This document shows, one piece after another, positions 18,233-25,748 of a stretch of 36,450 nt of DNA. The stretch spans positions 1 through 36,450 of the forward strand of contig NZ_WFLI01000049.1 of assembly GCF_009208555.1 (NCBI RefSeq), written 5' to 3'. The notes below the pieces were generated by a model, which was given only the letters and a program-made list of their open reading frames with translations, was not told where the DNA came from and did not search any database. The stretch is from Janthinobacterium violaceinigrum (GTDB lineage: Bacteria > Pseudomonadota > Gammaproteobacteria > Burkholderiales > Burkholderiaceae_D). Positions within the stretch are counted from its first letter, which is position 1; each line of letters opens with the position of its first letter. Both the position numbers and the translations under genes were made by a program.

Positions 18233-19930
18233 CTAGGCGTGGCACTGCTTGTATTTCTTGCCACTTCCGCAGGGGCAAGGGTCATTGCGGCCAACGTTTG
18301 TGCGTACAACCCGCTGCACGAATGGCCGTGCAGTGGAAAGAGAACGCGCTGTCTGTCCGCTGGTTTTCAGTCCACCCATGTTTGATCCGAGTTCGGACAG
18401 CAAGCGTAGTTTCTGCTTCGACGCTGTGCCCCTTTCTTTGCTTAACGCTCTAGTCAATTCGAGTATTTTTTGGCCACGCGCTGCGCGGCTTGGATATGGC
18501 ACTTTTTTGTCATCGAACATGAAACGGGTGACAATAAATTCTTCGGTAACGCTATCGGACATCGCAGGGAGGGCGGCTTCCAGCTTGGCAATGATCGGTG
18601 GCGCCACTTCCAGGCAGCGTTGTGCCAGCGCGCTGTCGTTTTGTCCAAGTGCCTGCTCATACGCGGCTTGAATCCGTCCCGCTGCTTCCACCCATTTCGC
18701 GTGGTCCGGCCCGGAGATGTATAGCTCTGCAAGATCCAGGTGCGCTGCAGGGATGCTCACGGCGGCGCTGACCAGCAGTGACTCGATGTCGCTTGCCGTG
18801 TCAGTTTCGCGGCGATCAAGCAAGATACGTGCAAGTGCATACCGAGCCCTTGGCAGACCGGCGTCGCTCGCGCGCCTAAGCCATTTGAGCGCTTCTGGCT
18901 CGTCGGCCTCAAGCACTTTTCCGTGCATCAAGGCAATGGCAGTCTCATACTGCGCGAGTGCGTAACCGGCATTGGCGGCACGTAAGGTGAGGGAAAATGC
19001 CATGGCGGCATCTGGTTCGACCCCTAAGCCATCGCGATAAATCTCCGACAGCGAACTGAGCGCGGCCGGATGGTCCTCGGCTGCCGCTTGCTGCAGCAGC
19101 TCGCGCGCACGCACGTAGTCGACGGGCTCGTCGAACCATCCGCGCAGCGCCGACTGGCCGCACCAGGCCAGTGCATCGATTTCGCCGTCACGGCAAGCCA
19201 TGGCAATTATGTTGACACCAAGCATAACCATCTCCTTTCCACGATGGCCTTTAGTTAATGCCAAGCCATACTGATACTGAGACGGCGCATGGCCGGAGTC
19301 GCTCGCGTAACGCAGCAGGTCGAGCCGGCGGTCTTCGTGCACATGGAGTTCCATGCCTAGCGAATACATCCGTAGTTCGGGGTCAGGCGACGTATGTGCT
19401 TCGGCAATCCTCGCGTCGAGCTGAGTGCGCAACAGCGCCGCAACCTGATATTGGTCAGCGGGATTGTTTTCGATCAGCGCCCGGTAACAGGTTTCCCGCA
19501 GCGCGTCTTCATTCTGATCGATGATTTCGTAGGCGGGCAACGCCGCACCATGATGGCTTTCCTGAAATACGGTTTCAAAAAGCGCGATGACCGAGGCGAG
19601 GGCGCGGCCAGCGTATACTTGCTGGTGGACTTCGTCAATCAGGCTGTCTTCGGGGTGTGCTGCCGCGTTGCCCCAACGGCGTAACTGGTCGAGGTGGTCC
19701 CTGGTCACGGGGTTAATTCGCCGTGTCCGGTCGAGCGTGCGAATTTTCTCGTCCAAACCTTCCGGCCAATCCGCTGTGCCGGGCTGGCACAGCCTGTCGC
19801 AACACATGCTTGCCAGCGACCTTGTCGCAATAAGCGTGTTTCTGGGAAATTGGTGCTGGCTTTGCTTTGCCTCACGGTAAAGTTGACCGATTGGCACGGA
19901 CACGCGCAATGCAAATTCAAGATCATTCAT
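18233..19930 (-). CDS. DUF4145-like / Sel1-repeat / SEC-C zinc-motif protein
   Basis: 565 aa with three parts. Residues 1-125 look like DUF4145: a helical domain with LRRWGNAAAHPED (R85, H92), an R-x6-H arrangement like that of HEPN RNase domains. Residues about 170-450 are Sel1-like alpha-helical repeats (for example ARELLQQAAAEDHPAALSSL and EALKWLRRASDAGLPRARYA) that usually bind partner proteins. The last 20 residues are a SEC-C zinc motif (CPCGSGKKYKQCH). I chose the ATG at 19930 because the DUF4145 similarity begins there; ATG 19993 and TTG 19999 are alternatives and none has a strong ribosome site. The function is unknown. The architecture recalls defence or regulatory proteins, but this is inference. 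It is the last gene of a leftward group in an A/T-richer stretch. Confidence 0.82.
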   Translation of the reverse strand: MNDLEFALRVSVPIGQLYREAKQSQHQFPRNTLIATRSLASMCCDRLCQPGTADWPEGLDEKIRTLDRTRRINPVTRDHLDQLRRWGNAAAHPEDSLIDEVHQQVYAGRALASVIALFETVFQESHHGAALPAYEIIDQNEDALRETCYRALIENNPADQYQVAALLRTQLDARIAEAHTSPDPELRMYSLGMELHVHEDRRLDLLRYASDSGHAPSQYQYGLALTKGHRGKEMVMLGVNIIAMACRDGEIDALAWCGQSALRGWFDEPVDYVRARELLQQAAAEDHPAALSSLSEIYRDGLGVEPDAAMAFSLTLRAANAGYALAQYETAIALMHGKVLEADEPEALKWLRRASDAGLPRARYALARILLDRRETDTASDIESLLVSAAVSIPAAHLDLAELYISGPDHAKWVEAAGRIQAAYEQALGQNDSALAQRCLEVAPPIIAKLEAALPAMSDSVTEEFIVTRFMFDDKKVPYPSRAARGQKILELTRALSKERGTASKQKLRLLSELGSNMGGLKTSGQTARSLSTARPFVQRVVRTNVGRNDPCPCGSGKKYKQCHA

Positions 19931-20066
19931 GGCAAGAAAGGGTAGAGGCCTGAGTGCAACATGGAATGCCGCCTGCGAGCGGGGATGGGTCATCGGCAAA
20001 CATGAGTTGGTTTACGTGCATTGCTTGCTGTTTGCCGTGTCTGGCCTTGCATGGATATCGCTCTCT

Positions 20067-20534
20067 TTATAGGCTCCATGCCGTATCAATCCCTTCCAAC
20101 ATTGCGCATTGCTGCTGCCCATCGCTGAGGGCGCGTAATGACTGAATAAAATTATCCAGCAATGCGGGCTCGGACATCAGATAAAGCGTCGCTTCACTGG
20201 CCACGTTCTTCACTCCGAAATTTGAATAGCTTGATTGCATCGTGACGCTGATCAGCAGCTTGCCCCGTTCGTGAAAATGGAAGCGCGCGTGCAATGCGCC
20301 CGATGCATATTCCGGTCCGAACTCGCCGAAACGCAGATCGTAGATGCCGCCATGCACACGGTCCTTGAACGTGTGCAGGCCAGTAATGGTGTTCCGCATA
20401 TATTGATGGCTAACATATACCCTGTTCGAGAAGGTCGAGGTGCCATCGCACACCTGTATGCATAGCTCCATCATGTCGTCATCTGAGCCAATTCTTGTCA
20501 GTTCCAGTTTTTCTTGCAAGATGAGAGACCCCAC
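20067..20534 (-). CDS. hypothetical protein, about 155 aa
   Basis: I do not recognise this family by name. The peptide looks real: balanced composition and alternating hydrophobic patterns (HARFHFHERGKLLISVTMQS in part, ASEATLYLMSEPALLDNFIQSL) that suggest a small beta-sheet domain followed by a C-terminal helix. There is no signal peptide or membrane helix. The start used is GTG at 20534; an in-frame TTG at 20519 is possible, and neither has a clear ribosome site. It lies 136 bases before the DUF4145/Sel1 gene and 58 bases after the broken zinc-ribbon gene, all leftward, so the three may be co-transcribed. The fold pattern recalls small immunity-type proteins, but there is no toxin gene beside it and I make no functional call. 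Confidence 0.6.
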   Translation of the reverse strand: MGSLILQEKLELTRIGSDDDMMELCIQVCDGTSTFSNRVYVSHQYMRNTITGLHTFKDRVHGGIYDLRFGEFGPEYASGALHARFHFHERGKLLISVTMQSSYSNFGVKNVASEATLYLMSEPALLDNFIQSLRALSDGQQQCAMLEGIDTAWSL

Positions 20535-20592
20535 GGTGATTGGCTATATGGGCGGCTGTTGCGTCCGAATGATTTGCGCGAGCCGGATTCGA

Positions 20593-20868
20593 TCACCTGC
20601 TTGCCGAAAAATGCTTCCTGGTGCCATCGGCAACAAAGCCAGTTCCGCAACGGGCACAATAAAATCCGTCAATGAACTGCTCCAAAGGGAATTTTCCCAG
20701 CGCTTCCTTCTTGCATTCGTCAATCGCGAGCTGGTCGGTACGTTGATATCCTGCTGGCTCTTCTTCAAAAAGCGATCTAGGGCTAGCCTTTCCAATTACA
20801 ATTTTCTATGCACGTACTTGCGTATCGGTACAGCACTTCGGGCAGATATTTTCTTTTTGGCTGGGCAT
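20593..20868 (-). pseudogene. small zinc-ribbon protein gene interrupted by in-frame TAG
   Basis: Reading leftward from the ATG at 20868 gives 20 residues (MPSQKENICPKCCTDTQVRA), then TAG at 20806-20808. The same frame then runs on for 70 coherent residues to TGA at 20593. The second part includes SPRSLFEEEPAGYQRTDQL and FIDGFYCARCGTGFVADG. The CPKC before the stop and the CARC after it would form one four-cysteine zinc ribbon, so the two halves look like one 91-residue protein broken by a nonsense codon (for example TGG or CAG to TAG). AAGAAG lies about 8 bases before the ATG. No start codon stands between the TAG and the second half. Read-through is the alternative. The longer frame overlapping it in another register (20544-20795) looks like a shadow. 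Confidence 0.6.
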
Positions 20869-21111
20869 CGAATTTCTTCTTATGTTTTGTAATGGTTGGT
20901 GCCGGCATTCATATATTTTTTAATATAGCGTATTTCGATGCACTTTTGGCCAGTTTATGCTCAAGGCGGAAGCGACATTTACATGCAGTCGATTGCGTCG
21001 CAGGCTTTCGGCGCGCCAGTGAGAAACTTTTTAAATATGCTTTGCTCACTGGCCGCATGCCTGGAGCAGCTTGCCTTGATGTCATAAATTGAAAACCCAG
21101 TTATCTTGCAT
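20869..21111. other. A/T-rich intergenic stretch
   Basis: 243 bases between two leftward genes, clearly richer in A and T than the surrounding genes, with tracts such as TATATTTTTTAATATAG. A -10-like TATATT on the minus strand (near 20920) could serve the zinc-ribbon gene, but I found no convincing -35. I see no credible gene here. Confidence 0.4.
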
Positions 21112-21603
21112 CTAGGCTAGCGCTTTCCAGGCGATAACCTCTGCGTCCGTGAGGGCCGGCCCCCAGCCTGCGCGCAGTGACGCATCGTGTTGTGCATATT
21201 GCTCCAGCTCCGGCACGGCCACGCCATGTTGCCTGCAGATGCGCAAGACCGCTTCCAGCTGCCGCCTGCTTGCCGGCAGATCGTCGCCATACCAGGTCGA
21301 TGCGCTCGTTTCCAGCACGTGTTGCACCAGCTGCGTCAAGGTATCGCGCAGATGCCCGGGGACGGCCTGGCATGCGTCGTCCGGCCATGGGTCGCCCATG
21401 CCCGTAATGGGCAGGCAGGCGAAGCCTTGCTGCCAGGCGGCAAAATCGCCGGCCCCGAGCTGCGCCACCTTCCAGACGTGATCGGTGAACGCGGACAGGG
21501 CCGGATGGCCGATACCATGGCGCCGGCAAAAGCGCTGCAAGCAGCTAGCGGCAATGCACTGGCGTGCAATCACGGAGAGGGCGTCTATCGGGAGGCTGGA
21601 CAT
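21112..21603 (-). CDS. hypothetical protein, 163 aa
   Basis: 163 aa starting at ATG 21603. I recognise no named domain. The sequence is soluble and mostly helical, with patterns typical of a real protein (ALSVIARQCIAASCLQRFCR, HPALSAFTDHVWKVAQ, LPASRRQLEAVLRICRQHG, with ITGMGDPWPDD in the middle). Four of its residues near the N-terminus and centre are cysteines. There is no signal peptide or membrane helix. The gene points away from the sigma-FecR-receptor cassette at 21732, and the two share the intergenic region with the Fur box. Whether Fur also affects this gene cannot be told. It ends next to the A/T-rich stretch. Confidence 0.65.
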   Translation of the reverse strand: MSSLPIDALSVIARQCIAASCLQRFCRRHGIGHPALSAFTDHVWKVAQLGAGDFAAWQQGFACLPITGMGDPWPDDACQAVPGHLRDTLTQLVQHVLETSASTWYGDDLPASRRQLEAVLRICRQHGVAVPELEQYAQHDASLRAGWGPALTDAEVIAWKALA

Positions 21604-21667
21604 GGACGGGCAGTGCTTTCAAAAGGTTGGGAGTGTTGTTCGCGCAGGACAACCATAGCAAAATTGC

Positions 21668-21696
21668 GCGACATCCTCCAGTCTCTGCAATATAAT
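21668..21696 (+). promoter_or_regulatory. sigma70-type promoter of the first sigma-FecR operon
   Basis: GCGACA (21668-21673, 4 of 6 matches to TTGACA), a 17-base spacer, then a perfect TATAAT (21691-21696). The Fur box begins on the -10 element, so Fur-Fe would block polymerase binding. The transcript would start near 21703, leaving a leader of about 29 bases. Confidence 0.65.
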
Positions 21697-21709
21697 GAGA
21701 ATCATTATC
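21691..21709 (+). promoter_or_regulatory. Fur box
   Basis: TATAATGAGAATCATTATC matches the 19-base Fur consensus GATAATGATAATCATTATC at 17 positions. It overlaps the -10 of the promoter for the sigma gene at 21732, the usual site for iron repression of FecI-type genes. Confidence 0.88.
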
Positions 21710-21731
21710 ATTCATATCGCCGGATCGCTCC

Positions 21732-22250
21732 TTGTCTGCCTTGCCTTTCCCCTCGAATGACGCCGCCCTGGCCGCCAGCCTGTTCACGGGCCACCAGGGC
21801 TGGCTGCTGCAGCGCCTGCTGTTGCGCTTGCGTAATCGGGCGGAAGCGGAGGATGTGGCGTCGGAAACCTTTGTGCGCGTGCTGCATGCGGGGCGCCTGG
21901 CCGCCATCCGCGAGCCGCGCGCCTACCTGACGACGGTGGCGAAAAGCATCTTGCTGCAGCAGTGGCGGCGGCGCGATATCGAGCAGGCGTATATCGAGAC
22001 CCTGGCCCAGCTGCCGGACGCCGTGCAGCCGTCGCCGGAAGAGCGCGCCGTGCTGCTCGAAGCGCTGGAGCGCCTGTCGCGTGCGCTCGATACCCTGTCC
22101 GTCAAGGCGCGCCGCGCCTTTCTGATGAGCCAGCTCGACGGCCTCACGTATGCGCAGATCGCCGATGCACTGGGCGTGTCGGCCAGCATGGTGCGCCAGT
22201 ACATGGCGCAAGGCTTGCGCTGCTGCCTGGCCGCCGCGGACGCGGCATGA
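21732..22250 (+). CDS. FecI-like ECF sigma factor (cassette 1)
   Basis: 172 aa. Region 2 spans about residues 17-80 (AEDVASETFVRVLHAG, EPRAYLTTVAKSILLQQWRRR) and region 4 about 108-165 (LSVKARRAFLMSQLDGLTYA in part, then ADALGVSASMVRQYM), the pattern of FecI-type iron-starvation sigma factors. No in-frame ATG exists after the upstream stop at 21693, so translation must start at TTG 21732 (or TTG 21741), with a weak ribosome site. Its promoter carries a Fur box. The stop overlaps the FecR start (ATGA). By analogy with FecI it would transcribe the TonB receptor gene at 23327 when the outer-membrane receptor binds its ferric siderophore. Confidence 0.93.
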   Translation: MSALPFPSNDAALAASLFTGHQGWLLQRLLLRLRNRAEAEDVASETFVRVLHAGRLAAIREPRAYLTTVAKSILLQQWRRRDIEQAYIETLAQLPDAVQPSPEERAVLLEALERLSRALDTLSVKARRAFLMSQLDGLTYAQIADALGVSASMVRQYMAQGLRCCLAAADAA

Positions 22251-23233
22251 GCGTTTCCGCATCGATGCCTGCCCCTTCCGTCCAGGATGCCGCCATCGGC
22301 TGGCTGGTCGAGCTCAGTTCGGGCGAGGCCGATGCGGGCCAGCACCAGGCGTTTGCGCGCTGGCTGGCGGCCGATGCGCGCCATGCGACCGCGTGGCGCA
22401 CCCTGGGGCAAGCCGTGGAACGCAGCGTCGGCCCGCTGCAGGGCGCGGGCGGGGCGGGGACCGTCGGACAGACTTTGACCCGCGCCGCGCAGCACGACAG
22501 GCAGCGGCGCCAGCTGCTGCAGGGCGCCCTGTGCCTGGCGGGCGCGGCCTTCGGCGGCGCCTGGCTGCTGCGCGGCAGTCCTTTCTTGCCGGACTGGAGC
22601 GCCGACCTGCATACGGCCACGGCCACGCGGGGCCGCTTTGCGCTGGCCGACGGCAGCGTGCTGACCCTCGATGCCCGTTCCTCGGCCGACACGGATGTCG
22701 GCCATGGACACCGGCAAGCCACCTTGCGCCAGGGCCAGCTGCTGGCGCGCGTGGCGGCGGGCTCTTCCCCCTTCTTGTTGCGCAGCAAGCACGGCACGGT
22801 GGCGGTGCAGGGCGGTGCGCTGATGCTGCGGCGCGAAGAACGGGGCACCGTGGCGCTGGCCGTGCACGGCGACGTGGAAGTGCGTCCCGCCGGCAACGGC
22901 TTGGCGCGCGTGCTGCGCCAGGGCCAGGCGGCGCGTTTCGACGGGGAGCGCCTGCGCATGTTGCCGGAGCTGGCGGCAAGCCAGGCGACGGCGTGGGAGC
23001 AGGGCATGCTGGTGGCCGTCGACCAGCCGCTGGGCGATCTCGTGGCCGCCTTGCGGCCCTACCGCCACGGCTACCTCGACATCACGCCGGCCGCCGCCGC
23101 GCTGCGCGTGTCGGGCAATTACTCGCTCGACGACAGCGCTGCCACCCTGCTGGCGCTGGCGGAAACCCTGCCGGTCACCTTGCGGCAAGGTCCCGGCGGC
23201 TGGTGGTCCGGCATTGATCTGAAACACAGCTGA
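22247..23233 (+). CDS. FecR-like anti-sigma/signal transducer (cassette 1)
   Basis: 328 aa. The cytoplasmic N-terminal part (residues 11-60, DAAIGWLVELSSGEADAG, FARWLAADARHATAW) is the DUF4880/anti-sigma segment. RR88 precedes the single membrane helix (about 90-108), which fits reports that FecR proteins are inserted by the Tat pathway. The periplasmic FecR domain follows (TATRGRFALADGSVLTLDAR in part, GQLLARVAAG), then a C-terminal STN-like part (DQPLGDLVAALRPYRHGYL). It couples translationally to the sigma gene by ATGA and relays the receptor signal to that sigma. Expected contact: the STN domain of the receptor at 23327. Confidence 0.93.
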   Translation: MSVSASMPAPSVQDAAIGWLVELSSGEADAGQHQAFARWLAADARHATAWRTLGQAVERSVGPLQGAGGAGTVGQTLTRAAQHDRQRRQLLQGALCLAGAAFGGAWLLRGSPFLPDWSADLHTATATRGRFALADGSVLTLDARSSADTDVGHGHRQATLRQGQLLARVAAGSSPFLLRSKHGTVAVQGGALMLRREERGTVALAVHGDVEVRPAGNGLARVLRQGQAARFDGERLRMLPELAASQATAWEQGMLVAVDQPLGDLVAALRPYRHGYLDITPAAAALRVSGNYSLDDSAATLLALAETLPVTLRQGPGGWWSGIDLKHS

Positions 23234-23251
23234 TTTATTTTGCGTCGGCAC

Positions 23252-23277
23252 TGTCACTTTTGGCGCGCCGCGGCTCA
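23252..23277 (+). promoter_or_regulatory. candidate ECF promoter of TonB receptor 1
   Basis: TGTCACTTT (23252-23260) and CTCA (23274-23277) are spaced 22 bases, close to the 23-base spacing of TGTCCCTTT/CGTCA before receptor 2 and TATCCCTT/CGTCA before the haemagglutinin gene. It lies 50 bases before the receptor start. It is the weakest of the three copies. Confidence 0.4.
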
Positions 23278-23326
23278 TACCTGGTGTAGCACCACTTTTC
23301 CTTCACCACCAAGATAGAGTCCCAGC

Positions 23327-25696
23327 ATGCCACCATTGTTGATGCGCCAGATTCCCCTGGCTGTACTGTTACTTTCCTGCGCCGCGCCCGCCGTCCTGGC
23401 GCAGACGCCCTCCGTGCAAACCGCGCCTGCCACCATGCGCTACGACGTGCCCGTTCAGCCGTTGAACGCGAGCCTGATTGCGATTGCCAGCCGTGGCGGC
23501 GTGCGCATTTCCATCGATGCGGAACTGGCGCGCGGCGTCAGCGCCGCCCCCGTGCAGGGCGATTTCACGGCGGAACAGGCGCTGCGCCGCGCCTTGCAGG
23601 GCACGCAGCTGGCCTTGCTGAAGACGGACAGCGGTGTCTATACCGTGCAACGCGCAGTGCAGGCGGCCGCCCAGCCCGAGGCCACCATGCCGGAAGTGCT
23701 GATCACCACCAATTACCTGGGCCAGGTGACGGAAGACACGGGGTCCTACACGACGGGCGCCGTCAGCACGGCCAACCGCCTGGTGCTGTCGCCGCGCGAA
23801 ACGCCGCATGCGATCAGCGTCGTCACGCGCCAGCAGATGGACGATTTCGGCCTGGTGCAGCTGAGCGAAGTGCTGAACCATACGCCGGGCGTGTACGTGC
23901 AGCACATCGACAGCGAACGCACGATCTACTATGCGCGCGGCTTTTCGCTCGACAATTTCAGCTACGACGGCTTGCCGTGGACGCGCGACGCGTCCTTGAA
24001 CCTGGGCGAATCGCTGGCCAATATGGACCTGTACGACCGGGTCGAAGTGCTCAAGGGCGCGAACGCGCTGATGAGCGGCGCCGGCACGCCGGGCGCCACC
24101 GTCAACCTGATCCGCAAGAAGCCCACGCGCGAACTGCGCGCGCTGGCTGACCTGTCGGCGGGATCGTGGAGCAATTACCGCGGCATGGTCGACGTGGGCG
24201 GCCCCTTGAACGACAGCGGCAGCGTGCGCGCGCGCGCCGTCGCTTCGTATCAGGACAAGCACTCGTTCGTCGACCGCTACCAGCGCCGTTCGGAACTCGC
24301 GTATGGCACCGTGGAAGCGGACCTGTCGCCGCGCACCCTGCTGACCGTGGGCGCCGATTACCAGCACACGGTGCCGCGCAACAGCGACTGGGGCGGCGCT
24401 CCCTTGTTCGACGCGGACGGCAAGCGCTTCACCATGCCCCGTTCGTTCAACGGCGCGCCCACCTGGAGCACGCAGCAGACGGAAGCCAAATCCGTCTTTG
24501 CCTCGCTCGAACACAGGCTCGACAACGGCTGGATGGCCAATCTGCGCCTGATCCACCAGGCCAATGCGCTGTACGCGCCCGTCGCCTACCTCGACAGCTT
24601 CCCGAAGGCGGATGGCAGCGGCACCGCCGTCACGGCGCGCCAGTACAACAGCGACGCCACCAGCAATGGCCTGGACGTGTACGCGAAGGGGCCGTTCACC
24701 TTGCTGGGCCGCACGCATGAACTGGTGGTGGGCGCGAACGCCTACCGCAAGCAGTCGGACGACGTCTTCAGCCCGTATTCCTTCATCAAGGTCGACAATA
24801 TCTATACCTACCGGGGCGAGGTGCCGGAGCCAACGTGGGTGCTGGACACGGCGCGCGAAGTCATCCGCCAGAAGGCCGTGTATGCGACGGGCCGCTTTTC
24901 GCTGCCGCAGGGCGTGCACGTGATCCTCGGCGGGCGTTTGTCCTCGTACGAAAACCCCACGGCCGACATCGACGAAGCGTCGGTCTTCACGCCGTACGCG
25001 GGCCTGACCTGGGATTTCGCGCCCGACCTGACGGCGTTTGCCAGCTACAGCGACATCTTCAGCCCGCAAAACAGCCGCGACGTGAACAACCGGACGCTGG
25101 ACCCCGTGCTGGGCAAGAATATCGAGGCGGGCGTGAAGGGCGTGTTCCTGAACGGCCGCCTGAATGCCAGCGCGGCCGCCTTCGAGGTGCGCCAGGATAA
25201 CTACGCCGAATCGGTCGATGAGGTCAACAGGGTGACGGGCATGGATGCCTACCGCGCCATCGACGGCGTGCGCTCGCGCGGCGTGGAGCTGGAAGTGTCG
25301 GGCCAGCTGATGCCGGGCTGGCAGCTGCAGGCCGGCTACACGCACAAGGTGGCGCGCGACGCCGGCGGCAAGGTCAATACCCTGGCGCCGGAAGACCAGC
25401 TGAGCCTGTACAGCACCTGGCAGCCCATGCCGCGCCTGACGGTGGGCGGCGGCGCCCGCTGGCAATCGCGCACCTGGCAGCAAACCCGGGCCGTGCGCGG
25501 CGGCCTGACCACCGTGCACCAGGGTTCCTACGCCGTGTTCGACGCCATGGCGCGCTACCAGATTTCCGACCGCCTGGCCTTGTCCCTCAACTTCAACAAC
25601 CTGACGGACCGCAGCTACTACGGCATCAGCACGGGCCGCCGCGTCAGCTACGGCGACCCGCGCAATGCGATGCTGAGTTTGAACTACCGCTACTGA
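23327..25696 (+). CDS. TonB-dependent siderophore receptor with STN signalling domain (receptor 1)
   Basis: 789 aa, outer membrane. The signal peptide ends near VLA-QT (residue 25). An STN domain lies at about 37-108 (YDVPVQPLNASLIAIASRGG, QALRRALQGTQLALL), the part that contacts FecR. The TonB box is probably around EVLITT, followed by the plug (SPRETPHAISVVTRQQMDD, YDRVEVLKGANALMSGAGTP) and a 22-strand barrel ending in the aromatic LNYRY. The style is that of the TIGR01783 ferric-siderophore receptors (FhuE/FoxA/FpvA-like); the siderophore cannot be read from sequence. ATG 23327 is used; ATG 23342 is possible. It is the third gene of cassette 1, 93 bases after FecR, and may have its own ECF promoter. 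Confidence 0.95.
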   Translation: MPPLLMRQIPLAVLLLSCAAPAVLAQTPSVQTAPATMRYDVPVQPLNASLIAIASRGGVRISIDAELARGVSAAPVQGDFTAEQALRRALQGTQLALLKTDSGVYTVQRAVQAAAQPEATMPEVLITTNYLGQVTEDTGSYTTGAVSTANRLVLSPRETPHAISVVTRQQMDDFGLVQLSEVLNHTPGVYVQHIDSERTIYYARGFSLDNFSYDGLPWTRDASLNLGESLANMDLYDRVEVLKGANALMSGAGTPGATVNLIRKKPTRELRALADLSAGSWSNYRGMVDVGGPLNDSGSVRARAVASYQDKHSFVDRYQRRSELAYGTVEADLSPRTLLTVGADYQHTVPRNSDWGGAPLFDADGKRFTMPRSFNGAPTWSTQQTEAKSVFASLEHRLDNGWMANLRLIHQANALYAPVAYLDSFPKADGSGTAVTARQYNSDATSNGLDVYAKGPFTLLGRTHELVVGANAYRKQSDDVFSPYSFIKVDNIYTYRGEVPEPTWVLDTAREVIRQKAVYATGRFSLPQGVHVILGGRLSSYENPTADIDEASVFTPYAGLTWDFAPDLTAFASYSDIFSPQNSRDVNNRTLDPVLGKNIEAGVKGVFLNGRLNASAAAFEVRQDNYAESVDEVNRVTGMDAYRAIDGVRSRGVELEVSGQLMPGWQLQAGYTHKVARDAGGKVNTLAPEDQLSLYSTWQPMPRLTVGGGARWQSRTWQQTRAVRGGLTTVHQGSYAVFDAMARYQISDRLALSLNFNNLTDRSYYGISTGRRVSYGDPRNAMLSLNYRY

Positions 25697-25713
25697 TTGA
25701 CCTTGATGTCGTG

Positions 25714-25741
25714 CACACCGGGCACTGGTCGCCCGGTTTGC
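25714..25741. terminator. hairpin between the two convergent receptor genes
   Basis: ACCGGGC (25717-25723) and GCCCGGT (25731-25737) form a 7-bp stem with a 7-base loop; GCA/TGC extends it past one mismatch. It sits in the 52-base gap where the two receptor genes meet tail to tail and may serve both strands. The T run is short. Confidence 0.5.
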
Positions 25742-25748
25742 ATGGCCG

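Noticed and set aside
19929..20072. 47-codon plus-strand frame starting MARKGRGLSA
   Set aside because: It overlaps the start of the DUF4145 gene and the end of the 155-aa gene, and no ribosome site or family pattern was seen.
20544..20795. 83-codon minus-strand frame overlapping the zinc-ribbon gene
   Set aside because: No motif, and it lies in another register of a stretch whose other frame encodes a coherent CxxC...CxxC protein.
20909..21085. 58-residue minus-strand frame starting MTSRQAAPGM
   Set aside because: Basic low-complexity peptide in A/T-rich intergenic DNA with no ribosome site.
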